Source of the DNA: Harmonia axyridis
Lineage: Eukaryota > Arthropoda > Insecta > Coleoptera > Coccinellidae
Length of the DNA: 64,000 bases
Assembly (NCBI RefSeq): GCF_914767665.1
Contig: NC_059506.1
Span: forward strand, 17,089,825 to 17,153,824
Reading direction: 5' to 3'
Shown: piece by piece, positions 36,209-46,736 of the stretch
How the letters are laid out: each line of letters begins with the position of its first letter
Numbering within the stretch: position 1 is the first letter of the stretch
The notes under the pieces: model-generated
What the model saw: only the letters and a program-made list of their open reading frames with translations
The model's database searches: none
What the model was told of the DNA's origin: nothing
Made by a program: the position numbers and the translations under genes

Positions 36209-36577
36209 ATGTCTAAAACCGACGTTTTTCCTTCTTTAACACCTGAACTAGCTATTGAAATACTCACCAAAACAATAGAAACACTTCAGTCTCCAGAAAA
36301 TACTCATAAATTGGAAGATGCTAGGGATAATGTTGGAAATGAAATGTTAAAAATGATGCAATTTTTGTTTCCTATCGTAATGCAAGTTCAGATAGATGTT
36401 ATCAAGGAATTTGGATTTCCTGAAGGTAGAGAAGGCATTGTTAAATTTGCTCAAATGTTAAGGAGTTTAGAAGCAGATAATACTGAAGTTGCACAGCTGC
36501 ACAATGTTGTTAGATCATTTTATTTACCATCTGTCGCTGTTAATATGTCCCCACCAGAAGATAGAGCAACAAGTTAG
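36209..36577 (+). CDS. C12orf57: Protein C10 (C12orf57 homolog)
   Basis: A complete 122-aa single-exon reading frame. It matches the small animal family protein C10: the LEDARDNVGNEMLKMMQF block, the FPIVMQVQIDVIKEFGF helix, then GREGIVKFAQMLRSLE and FYLPSV near the end. Length is as in the family (about 120-126 aa). The human gene is linked to brain and eye development, but the biochemical role is poorly known; nothing in the sequence adds a catalytic motif. The ATG at 36209 is the first in frame. A GTCATTACAG at 36161-36170 could be a 3' splice site for a 5' UTR intron. It is divergent from dlg5. Confidence 0.93.
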   Translation: MSKTDVFPSLTPELAIEILTKTIETLQSPENTHKLEDARDNVGNEMLKMMQFLFPIVMQVQIDVIKEFGFPEGREGIVKFAQMLRSLEADNTEVAQLHNVVRSFYLPSVAVNMSPPEDRATS

Positions 36578-36659
36578 GAATAATGTTCTTCAATTTGATC
36601 ATTGTAAGAATTAATTTATTTGTTCAGTTAACCAATCTTAACTTCTCTGAAGTAAACAT

Positions 36660-36665
36660 AATAAA
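36660..36665 (+). terminator. C10 polyadenylation signal AATAAA
   Basis: Canonical hexamer 83 nt after the C10 stop codon. Confidence 0.55.
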
Positions 36666-36669
36666 GTAC

Positions 36670-37900
36670 CTATATGACAATTTCTATAGAATATATATTT
36701 AGTTTTCATACTGAATATTTCTTATTTTCTTCTGCTTCTTGTTTCTTTTCTGTCACCTAGATAGAGATCTCAATTGAAATTAGAGCTGCATGACATTCAA
36801 TTTTTTTATTTATATCTTTATTTAAAATGAGGAAGAAAGAATTCAGTTTTTTATTTGTTACTTTATTTGAAATGAGGAAGAAAAAATGCATTGGATTTTA
36901 CTCTGATTAGCCAGATAATTTCTGCAAAGGTAAAGAGTACCTGTATTTGGAGTTATTTTATGCTTATGTGTACTAGAGTTTCCTTTCGAGTTTAAGTAAA
37001 CATATATTATATATCGTGAATATTTAACTGAGCTTACCCTTTCCACCAGTTTCAAAATCTGTATTTGTATTTTTGTTAAGATCATGATTTATCAAAATTT
37101 CTAGATCTATTACTTATAAACAAGTACAATGTCATGTCATCTACAAACGCATACATCACGTACAGGCTTCTTCAGCCTCTGCGATTTATGTTTATGTCAC
37201 AATAAACTATTATTATAGTATGAGCTCCTTAAATTCACTAGTTTTAAACTGAGTATATACAGTTTGGGAGAGAGATGATTAAATGGAAATAAATCAATAA
37301 TTATTCATATTTTCCTCAAAATTTGTGTTGAATATGGAAATAATTTTGTAAATTTTCAGCTGGTCAGGAAATATGACTAAAACATTATTAATCTTACCAA
37401 AAAAAGGCACCGAGATGTTAGAATAATTCATGAAGAGCCTGTATAATATTGAATATTACATAAGAGTGTAGTGTAATATTAAAAAAAATGGTTATAAACA
37501 ATTTTAACAAAATCTGGAAAGAACTGAATCTCAAATAACAAATTTGTTTTACTTCAACCAGTAATAAAGTGTTCTGTTATAATGGGTATCTACTGTGTAG
37601 TTCTACTCAATGAGCTAGAATGGTGTTCAATAAATAGAATAAGTGAATCTAGTATTTATTCCTGACCCTAACAATACACATGCTGATAAATCTCTAGTAT
37701 TTCGAATTCTATTGAACAATCCGGCTGTGACAGCCTCAACTAGGCCTTTTCATGTCTATTTCTACAATGGGAATTAAGATTGAGACTGGACTTGCTCTGT
37801 TGAATATTCATTATGATATTTTGAATTCGATAATGAGTATGTAGTTGATGTCTTAGATAAATTTAAGTGTTTAAAATTATTTGTTTTCATTATCTTTAGT
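36670..37900. other. Gene-free stretch between C10 and a LINE
   Basis: AT-rich with no recognisable coding exon or element end. Confidence 0.4.
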
Positions 37901-37904
37901 ACTG

Positions 37905-38937
37905 TCCAGGTGAACCGTTTAATGGGAAATCACAGTGCTGCTTTATTCCTGGATATTACAAAAGCTTTTGATAGCATTTGGCATAGGGGTCTTCTATACA
38001 AGCTTAAATTGTTGGAATGCCCAGCGCACTTAATCTGGCTCATAAGAGCCTACCTGATGAATCGCACCTTTCAGGTGAGAGTGAATGGCTGCATATCTAC
38101 AATATTTCACAGTGAACAGGGTGTTCCACAAGGCTCTCCACTTGCAACACTGCTTAGTAAGGTTTATTTGTTTGACATCTATAACCATAACCCCAAGCAC
38201 TTTGACAAAAACCTGTATGTGCTGCAATTCGCTGACGACCACACACTCATTAGTCACAACAAAACTCTTAGAAAAACAATAGACAATCTACAGCTGCTAC
38301 TGGATTCGATATTAACATGGTTCAACACATGGAGGCTACGTATAAACTCAGAAAAATCTCAGTTTGTCATATTTCATCACAACATTACTCCGAACTGGCC
38401 AACTCCAACATCGCTTGCAAAAATAGTGCCTAATACCTAGGTGTTGAGCTGGACCACAAATTGTCTCTGATGAGTCACACAATACACAACAAGAAGAAAT
38501 GTATCAACAGGAGTAAGCATTTTAGATCCTTAACCTACAAGAACAAAGGAATAAGCACCAAAACAGCGGCTCATATCTATGAAACAATATGCCGCCCTCT
38601 GTTGGAATACTGTCATCCAATCTACATCACCAGTAATAAAACTGTCAGGAAGATCCTTAGTACTGCAGAGACCACATCGCTCAGGGGAATCACTAAAATG
38701 AGACACCCCAGGAACTCCTTGTATAACCCTCCCAACAGCCTGTTATACCAGGTGACTAAGATAATACCAATTGAAGAACAAATAAAAAATCTCTGGAAAA
38801 AATTCGCGGTGAAGCAGAGTAATACAGATATATTGAAAACCTACATCATTGAAAGAGATCCAAACAGAAGACCCAACAGAAAGACACCGCCGAACACCAT
38901 ATGGGAAGAACTCCAAAAGTTGTCCGGAACACTATAG
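37905..38937 (+). pseudogene. Jockey-type LINE reverse transcriptase fragment
   Basis: The first frame (to 38440) has reverse transcriptase landmarks: ALFLDITKAFDSIWHRGL with the first catalytic aspartate, EQGVPQGSPLATLL, and the FADD box (FADDHTLISHN). A frameshift near 38436 moves the text to the next frame, where YLGVELDHKL and the thumb and C-terminal part (CRPLLEYCHPIY, LRGITKMRHPRNSLY) follow to a stop at 38937. The endonuclease and ORF1 are missing, so it is a 5'-truncated, broken copy. Confidence 0.88.
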
Positions 38938-39133
38938 TTCATAAAAAACTAATTTTTTTTTTTCACATTTGTATGCAATTAATTTTTTTCAATATTTGTT
39001 AACATACCATATTTTGTTAATAACTGTTAATATATTTGTTTGATGTTCACCCCTCAAAACAAAATCCTGGCTGCGCCATTGATCTAAAGAAACAAGTTGA
39101 TAATATCACATTGTCATAGTAAATCGCATCATA

Positions 39134-39824
39134 CAGATTGAGTTTTAAGTATGGAACGCCTCAATTATCCCTAAAACTCAAAATTGAACGATTTTTATAG
39201 ATTTTATTGTGCAAGGATCTTGATATGACTGATTTACATTGTTGTCAAATCTTTCCTTTTTACCTAATAATAATGGACTTTCGTTATTTCAAATGGATCA
39301 CCCTCTATATTTTTTGCCTTTCGAAATGCTGAATGTAATACCGTATACCTAAATGCCAAAATATGTAGTTATAGCTATATTTACATTATCTTCGCCGAAG
39401 CTAGTATAATACAGATGGCTATGAACGCTGTAATTGTCTTTACAGTACTTTATCTAAAATTCTCTACCTCTACCATGAAACAAATATTTAATGATTATTC
39501 AAATTAAACGAGTTTACTCAGTCATAACCATTTGAATGTATTATTTCAACTTCTGCGAAGATAATGTAAATTTAGCAATAACTCCATATTTTGGTTTTAG
39601 GTATACGGCCTATATTACATTCAGCATTTCGAAAGGCGAAAAATATACAGAGTTATCCACTTGAAACAAAAATTGAATTATTATTGAGTAAAAAGGAAAG
39701 ATCTGGCAACAAAGTAAATACCACCTTAATATACGCTATTTTACAAGATCCTTGGACACCAAATCTATAAAAATCATGTGATGTGTTTCCGAGATAAATG
39801 GAGCGTTCCTTAAAACTCACTCTG
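39134..39824. mobile_element. 691-bp MITE with long inverted ends
   Basis: CAGATTGAGTTTTAAG at the left pairs with TTAAAACTCACTCTG at the right, and inverse similarity continues for about 250 bp (for example TCTATAAAAATC, GATCTTG, TTTACCTAATAATAATG, GCTGAATGTAATA, ATTTACATTATCTTCGC). It is non-coding. Confidence 0.8.
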
Positions 39825-39829
39825 CATAA

Positions 39830-40490
39830 AGATGGTGAAACCTAAGTTGTTCATTGAATTCAATCATAGATTCCTCTGATCAAATTAAACAATTATCATT
39901 TACCATTTGTTTGAACTCAGCTTGGATAAAAAGTTATAAGAATTTAATTATTTCATAATTATCAATCTTGGTATTTATTCAAATGGCATTCCTTACTATT
40001 CCTTTTTTTATGTGACAAATTATTTTTCCCTTAAAACCAATAACTGGCTGCATTGTACAGATTATGTATATCATTTTTTCAATTATTATGTGTAGGTTAC
40101 CGTTATGATTTCATAATATAATCACTTTTGGCAACTAAATCTATATTTCTGTGAATTTCAGAGCTATTTTCACTTAACAAACTTTTTTGTATAAGAGAAT
40201 TAATATCAGCTTTTTAGAATACAGATTTTAAAAAAATCAAGCAAGGGCATTTTCCAACAATCAGACGTAGATAATTCGTAGAAAATATATTATTCTCATT
40301 TAAAAATAACTAAAATTCAAAGCAATATTATTGAATGAATTGTATTTATGAAACAACCTTTTTTTAGCATCTAGACTTATTCATGCCATCCATTACATTT
40401 TCTGTAGTAACTATGTTCTTAATTACAAAGAACCAAAAAGATGTGTTTTAGCAAATACATAATCATCATAAAAATTAAACTTTAAGCCTT
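39830..40490. other. Gene-free stretch downstream of Sf3a2
   Basis: AT-rich; it should include the Sf3a2 3' UTR and poly(A) site, but no canonical AATAAA is seen close after the stop. Confidence 0.35.
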
Positions 40491-40493
40491 TCC

Positions 40494-43400
40494 TTATCTA
40501 TGAGGTGGGGGGACAGGTAGGACAGCACCTACCATCGGTGGAGGTGGCATTGGATTAAACATCGGTGGTCTTGGAGGAGGTGGTACTGGCAACATTGGTG
40601 GTGGTGGTACTCCACCTAACAATGGTCGTGCAATTATTGCTGTAGGTTTCTTTGATTCATTTTTAAATGCAAATTGAAGGAAGAATTGTTTGGTATCTTT
40701 ATTCCAATGGGTCCAAAATTTCGTGTCCACTTTTTCAACTTCTCTACTTGGTACTTTGAAGGCTATTGTTTCATAAGGTTCTGCTGCAAATAAAAGATAC
40801 TGCCATTTACGGTCTGGAGGTTCAATTTTTTGTTCATATGCTGACATGAAGCGATGACGTGGTAGAACGCTATCTGCTATTTCTGAAAAATAAAACAAAG
40901 TGATATTAATTCTATTCCTTATGAATTCTACAGTGTTCAACAATAAAAAATTTATTTGGCTTTTGACAGCCTCTCCCATCAATATCAATTGGATAAAATG
41001 GAACAAATTGGAGAATGGTTTTTGAAAAACAAACTACATATAAATAAAAGAACATATCGTCGGCTAAGAGTGTTACTGAAGGTCATGTTATGTGAAGTTC
41101 AGTTGTTCTAATTAAAAAAATATTCGTTCTTTCAGACAGTACCAATTTTTCTTTTATTTATCAAATAATTAGGTTACTTCTTCAATTCCTCATTACCAAA
41201 AATTTTAAATATCTGGGTTTGAGTGAATGTTCCTCTTAGCAGAGAGTGAGAATGCCTAAGGCGAGAGGAGTTTCCTTTCCTACGTGTATAGGCTAAAGTC
41301 AGGGATAACCATAATAAAGAAAAAACAAATTACATTAAGAGAAACATGCACATAATAATGTTTATGTGAGCAGGGGGAGGGTGGTGAAAGCATTGCTTAC
41401 TTTTGATGATGAGTAGGACAGGGGGGTAAATAATTGTGATAAATCTGCTTACGTAATACTAACTAATACTTATCAGAGGATAATATTTGACATTGAGAGT
41501 AGAACCATTTATTATAAGAAAAGATCAGTCTGAGTCTGATGACGCATCGTTATCTTCACTTTCGCTATCATCACCCAAATTAATAATTACTGGATTTATA
41601 TATGTCCACTGATCGATAAAACTCTCTTTGGATAAATATTCTTGTTCGACATGTTTATGACATGTTGACGTTTGCACCATTCTTCGGAACTGAAATTATC
41701 GAACTCCGTTTCCGTTAATTTGATGACATCATCCAATTTGAAAGTTGTGTTTTTCTTAGCCACATTGTTTTTCACGGTGGCCCAAACGAGTTTAAATCTG
41801 GGTGGTATGGTGGCAGAGGCAAAACAGTATGACCGTGTTGTCTCAAGAGAATATCGAATTTATAGGTTATATGGTCCTTTTTATGTCGTTTTATAAGCTC
41901 ATACAGGGTGGCCACCTTTTCAATGGGATTGTATTAGTAACTTTGAAACCATAAGAGTTAGAAGGTCGGTCAAATGGAGAAAAAGTTGCCTGCATAGAAG
42001 CATTATCAAGCAGTTCAAACAAATCGAAATTATCAGGGCCGGTTATTAAGATATCATAAGAAAAGTAAATTCTGTCATTTTGATTTTTCTTTTTTTCCCA
42101 CTTTATTTCAAATATTATCAAAAAATGTTACAGGAATATTTTATTCGACAGTAAATTGTTCTCAATTTGACGTAATCAGATTTCGTATCCAACGTTTCGT
42201 GCTCTCTGGGCCACCCTCCACCTCATTTTTTTCAATACGAACCTGTATATTTTATGACACTTTTCGAAATAACTTTTAACGCTGAATTCAACGATATATC
42301 ATACAATGTCATTCAAAGTTGAGTTTCAGGTGATTTTGACCCTTATCCAAATTTCTTTGGGTGCAATTTATCAAAAACTGCTGTTAATAAAATAATCAAG
42401 AGACGCGAATACAATGATTTTAAATTTGAATACCAAGCCTTGCAAAACTTATATTGTAATGATATCAAAATAAAGTTCGATTCTGTAATTTGTTTCAACG
42501 GAACGGTTGAGATGTCTTGATCTTAATATTTTTCAAAGTATCTGTCTCACTCTTGGTTCTCTCAAAATATTGAAAAACTTTGAAAACAATTTCACGACTC
42601 TGCTTTTTAATCACAGGTTTCCTAACAGACGACATTTTCGGAACAACAGTTGATAATTAACTTCACTTTCAATTGTCGATTAAACCAGTTAAAGATCTGG
42701 ATTTAACACCACACAACTAGAAAACACTAAAGCACGAAGTACCAATTCACTATATCGATAATCGATGCACTTTGAAATTCGTTATGCTTTATATGTACGC
42801 TACTGAATGGAAGGCTTCGGTTTATTAGGTACTCATAGTCAGTCATTAGCTCCTCCTTCAGTTTTTTGCGCAACCAAGTTCTTGCCAACATATTTGGCGG
42901 CGACTGTAATATTCAGAAAGTAGATATATAAATGAATCAGGGTATAGAAAAAAAAAATTAAAATGATCCAACAGAAATATATCGGTTCAAATAAACAATT
43001 ATTGAAGTAATATATTGGTTCTCGACCTCTTTGGACAAGAAATAAAAGACACAAATTTTCCAATGCCAGTTCGCGACCGCCGAATATTGAAAAAAAAATA
43101 TACATTTATTTGCTTCTTGATTGAAATACACATATACATATACAAATATGTCTTATAGTTCATATGGAACAAAATATACACAAATAATTCATTTAAAATT
43201 AGAAATAATTACTGTTTTCTGGTCATATATCACAAAGCACTTTTCTAAGAGAGGACGGGAAAGAACCCTTTTCTATGATAAGACGATTGTAAACTAATTT
43301 TTAGCGCGAAAACTTTGACCTATACCCCTACTATGCAAACTATCTTGGAAGGGTAGAATGGTCGAGAACACGTCCGGCGAAAATATTTTGAACTGCATGA

Positions 43401-44081
43401 TATATTTTTATTATTATTTTATCCCAAATCACGGAATAGTCGAGAGCCAGTGAAGGTCGGCTACCAGTGCATTCACCCTATCTCATTATCTCTATAAGTC
43501 AAATTTAATCAAGAATGACTCAAACTATGCCTAAATTGAACTATACGTAATAGCTCAAAGAGAAATCTTGGTCTCATGGCGTTTCGAGTTAACCAGAGTA
43601 TACTGTACTAGATTGTTGAATGTTTTTGATAAATAACTATAAATATATATATATATATAATACCTGGATAATCTATTTGAAATAAGAGACTTTGTTGTCC
43701 ACATTCAGGATCTCTCTGCTTAGTCACCCTGTAACCAGGTCGTCCAATTTTAACAAATTTTTTTGGTTCTACTCTTGGCTTTAAAGGCTGCAATAGGGTA
43801 GGAGCATCTTTCGCTTCTTTAGCAGCTCTACGTGCTAAGTTGGCTTGATGTTTCTTTCCTTGAGTATGAGCCAAATAACTTCCTTCGTTGTTATGTAGAG
43901 TTAGACACAGCTTACATTCATATGATCCAAGATGATTTTTCATGAAATACGGATCCTTTTGCAAATCGATGGTTTCTAAGGCAAGCTGCCTCAGACGTTC
44001 CCTTCTGTCCCGATTCGTTTCGGACCATGATGCTACACCTCCTCCACCAGTTTTACCGCCAGGGCGGTTTTGGAAATCCAT
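40494..44081 (-). CDS. Sf3a2: Splicing factor 3A subunit 2 (SF3a66), two exons
   Basis: Sf3a2 is part of the SF3a complex of the U2 snRNP, needed for branch-site recognition in the nucleus. Exon 1 (44081-43664, phase 1, GTATTA donor) and exon 2 (40882-40494, TTTCAG acceptor) join to 268 aa. The N-terminus MDFQNRPGGKTGGGGVASWS is characteristic. A matrin-type zinc finger uses C56, C59, H72 and H78. The core contains RHRFMSAYEQKIEPPDRKWQ and AAEPYETIAFKVPSRE, followed by FWTHWN. The C-terminal tail is proline-rich (PPPPRPP) but much shorter than the repeat tail of vertebrates. The stop is TAA at 40496-40494. Confidence 0.96.
41520..42670 (-). pseudogene. Decayed IS630/Tc1-type transposase in Sf3a2 intron
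   Basis: At the left, reading minus, LPPYHPDLN near 41815 followed in a shifted frame by WATVKNNVAKKNTTFKLDD and a D/E/S-rich end (DDSESEDNDASSDSD) matches the last DDE/D region and C-terminus of IS630-Tc1 transposases with DDE_3-type domains. At the right, MSSVRKPVIKKQ then REIVFKVFQYFE near 42640 looks like its N-terminal helix-turn-helix start. The middle is unreadable and partly replaced by the 41902-42215 element. No intact frame remains. Confidence 0.6.
41902..42215. mobile_element. Possible short element within the transposase remnant
   Basis: CAGGGTGGCCACC at 41904 and GGGCCACCCTCC near 42199 are inverse for about 9 bp and interrupt the decayed transposase. Only weak support. Confidence 0.35.
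42720..43620. other. Remainder of Sf3a2 intron
   Basis: No gene. Near 43585-43605 on the minus strand the phrase CAGTATACTCTGGTTAACTC resembles a pogo/Tigger terminus without a visible partner. Confidence 0.35.
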
Positions 44082-45218
44082 TGAAATTTATTACTAAGCC
44101 ACTTAAGTTTTAGAAACTGATAATGAAAGTACTAAAAATCAACAATAAGTTGATGAATGTCTCTGAATGTTATCAAAAACATCAACTTCAGGCTAGAGCC
44201 CACAGATTTTTTTATTTCTGTAACCCATAGACATAGAATAATATGGACTGGGCTTAAGATGACTAAAAACCTGGTGTATGGACTGATTAGATTTAATTTT
44301 GTCAATTTTGAGAATATAATAACAGATTATTACTTGGTTATCATCAATTGTTATTTAATAAATAAGAAAATATTGGACACAATATTGTTTGTCGTAACTA
44401 GGTAATGTGTTATCATATTATGTCATATTGTATGCATTATATATTGTATATTTATTCATTTTTTAGCCTTGAAAAAGAAACGAACTGTTTCGAAACGTCG
44501 CGTCGGCGTTGTTACAAATTAAACAATAGAATAAAATTGTGTCCAATATTCCCAATATTTTCTTATTTATTATCACAGATTACTCTGTTAGTCTATGATA
44601 TTATCACAGATTACTAGTCTGTGATATTATAGCGCGTTCGACAATAGCATCCGAGAGCGGACAGATTTTTTAGTCACGTGACCACATATTTTACAAATAA
44701 TCACGATTTATCTACAATAGGCATCTGAAAATGAGAATGCAGCGCCAAGGTGAGCAGACGTAGAACTCTAAATGTTGACATTGGAGTGTTTTGTTGTATT
44801 AGTTGTGTGTGTATTTGCGTTATTAAAATTTGATTTACAATAAATATAAAAACTCTTCAGACTTCAATAGTGAACAAGTGTGTTACTGTGTATATAATAT
44901 TTTCATTTTAGGTAAAGGCGGTAGGTATCATCATTTGTTTCAGTTCAGTCTAGTGATATTGAAATTTATGCAAGGATGGAAGACTTCGAAAAATGACGAA
45001 GAACAATCGTGTGCATATAATATGTGAATGGTTCAATCAACATTATTATACTACAGGATTCTAATAGTACCTTTTTTAGGTCCAAATGGCAAAACTGAGT
45101 TTAATAGAATACTTGGGGTATCTTAAAGGCACAAACACTTCTAGAAATGTTTATAAAGGTGAAGAAGTTTTAAATGCTGGCCACATGATAAAAATGTTAC
45201 ATGTTATTTGCATGACTA
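44082..45218. other. 5' flank of Sf3a2 and repeat fragments
   Basis: Contains a CATAGACATAGAATAATATG end phrase at 44228 of the P-type element family, two tandem ATCACAGATTACT palindromes at 44570-44625, and a GTCACGTGACCAC phrase at 44672. No coding exon is recognised. Confidence 0.4.
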
Positions 45219-45223
45219 ATAAA

Positions 45224-45571
45224 ACTTAGATATCTCGTATTCAACACCATTAACTATACTTTCTTTTTAACCAGATTTATCGAAAAACACGTGAGTTACA
45301 TCCACCACTTTCAGTCATCGAATGAAACATGGAAAATTCACGTAACGGTCATTAACCGTTCCTTTACCACCAGGTGGACTAGTTGTCCTCTATGACTGTT
45401 TGTCTATAGGCCGCTAGAAGGATTCATCGTCCTTCATACGCTAGTTCGTCTATTCACCGCTAGATGAACCAATTGTCCTCTATAATCTAGTTCATCTAGC
45501 TGCCGCTAGATGGACTAATCGATTTGTTGTAGGCATGTTTAAAAAAGAGTTACACAGGGTGAACTCTAACA
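45224..45571 (-). repeat. 3' LTR (348 bp)
   Basis: Identical to 50931-51278 except two substitutions (in the GGCCGCTAGAAGGATTC area). In element orientation it starts TGTTAG and ends CTAAGT, so the 3' end lacks the usual CA. It contains about four degenerate 44-47-bp tandem units at about 45378-45525, each with a CCGCTAGATGG-like core. On the minus strand GGGAGGGAG lies directly outside its start, as expected for a polypurine tract. Confidence 0.93.
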
Positions 45572-45580
45572 CTCCCTCCC
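45572..45580 (-). promoter_or_regulatory. Polypurine tract
   Basis: Minus strand GGGAGGGAG abuts the TGTTAG start of the 3' LTR, the expected primer position for plus-strand DNA synthesis. Confidence 0.75.
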
Positions 45581-45749
45581 ATGCCGACAAGGTAAAAGAG
45601 AGAAAAATCGTTTTTTTTTTCAATCCGAATTTTCGCTTCAGAATACTATTTCGCTGCACATCGAGTTGGTTCTTTATTTGAAAAGACAAAAACCTTATAA
45701 GTTTCAGCTATAATAAAGTACAGTTTCATTTTGTTCTTAATAATAATAA

Positions 45750-45885
45750 TTCTAGAAACATAGTTTCAGATCGCTTCGAACAATCGATCAAGTATTAGCT
45801 TTCTAGAAACAGAGTTTCAGATAGCTTCGAATAATCAATCAAGTGGTATCTTTCGAGTTATATTTTCAGATCTTTCCGACCAAAA
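45750..45885. repeat. Diverged outlying copies of the 50-bp repeat
   Basis: Two to three degenerate monomers (TTCTAGAAACATAGTTTCAG, then TTTCTAGAAACAGAGTTTCA, then a weaker one) separated from the main array by the LINE fragment. Confidence 0.8.
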
Positions 45886-45914
45886 CAACAAACTAAAAAT
45901 CAATCTACAAAAAA

Positions 45915-46735
45915 GCGAGTGTTTTTTTTTTTTCGGTCATACAGATCAAAAATTGTTTTCCCGAAGTTTGTTGGTGATGTCGATAACCAGATACCGGTGA
46001 GGGATTCAGTGAGTTTCCTTGGTATTACTTTAGACAAGAGTCTGAGATGGGACATACATATTGATCAGCTTAGAAAAAGGCTGAATTCAGTCTCTTTTAC
46101 TCTCTTCATGCTGAGAGATCAGGTTAACTTTCATGTCCTGAAAGTTCTATATTTTGCTAATTACCAATCTTTACTTTCTTACGGTATAATTTTCTGGGGA
46201 TGCTCCATCCACTCTGATAACCTTTTCATTTGCCAAAAATGGACATTTAGATCTATGCTAAGACTCAACTATAGGCAGTCTTGTCGTGGACTATTTAGAA
46301 AACATAATTTTCTCACTTTCTATGGACTATATATATACAAAATACTTACATTTTTCCATAAAAATCAAAATTATTTTGTAGAATTCAAAAATGTTAATAA
46401 TACAAGGCAAAGTGTTCCGTACTTTTTCCCTATTCATTCTTCTACTTTACGTGAAAAGGGTACAGAATACATGGCGATCAAGTTATTTAATGTATTACAC
46501 AAACATCTACAGGTCATTTCTAATCACGGGACCTTTAAGAGAATAATTCACAGGCTAATTGTGCAGTATGAACCTTACTCAGTCGAGGAGTTCAGGGTTT
46601 ATTGTTCTAAATAAGTCTTCTCATTATTATTATATTCTTTTTTCTTGTGACTTGTTTCATTTTTATTTGTGTAATATTTCAATATTTTGTACGAATAATC
46701 ATTGAAATTAATAAACTTATTATTATTATTATTAA
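45915..46735 (+). pseudogene. LINE 3' coding end inside the LTR element
   Basis: A 231-codon frame (45919-46614) matches the C-terminal part of a non-LTR reverse transcriptase: SFLGITLDKSLRWDIHIDQL, then SLLSYGIIFWGCS and FKRIIHRL. It ends in a TTATTATTATT tail at about 46711-46730. Upstream reverse transcriptase motifs are absent, so it is 5'-truncated. It lies opposite in strand to the LTR element and between diverged (45750-45880) and regular (from 46737) copies of the 50-bp repeat, so it probably inserted within the array. Confidence 0.8.
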
Positions 46736-46736
46736 T

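Noticed and set aside
41672..41896. Plus-strand 74-codon frame as a gene
   Set aside because: It lies opposite the decayed transposase end and has no family resemblance.
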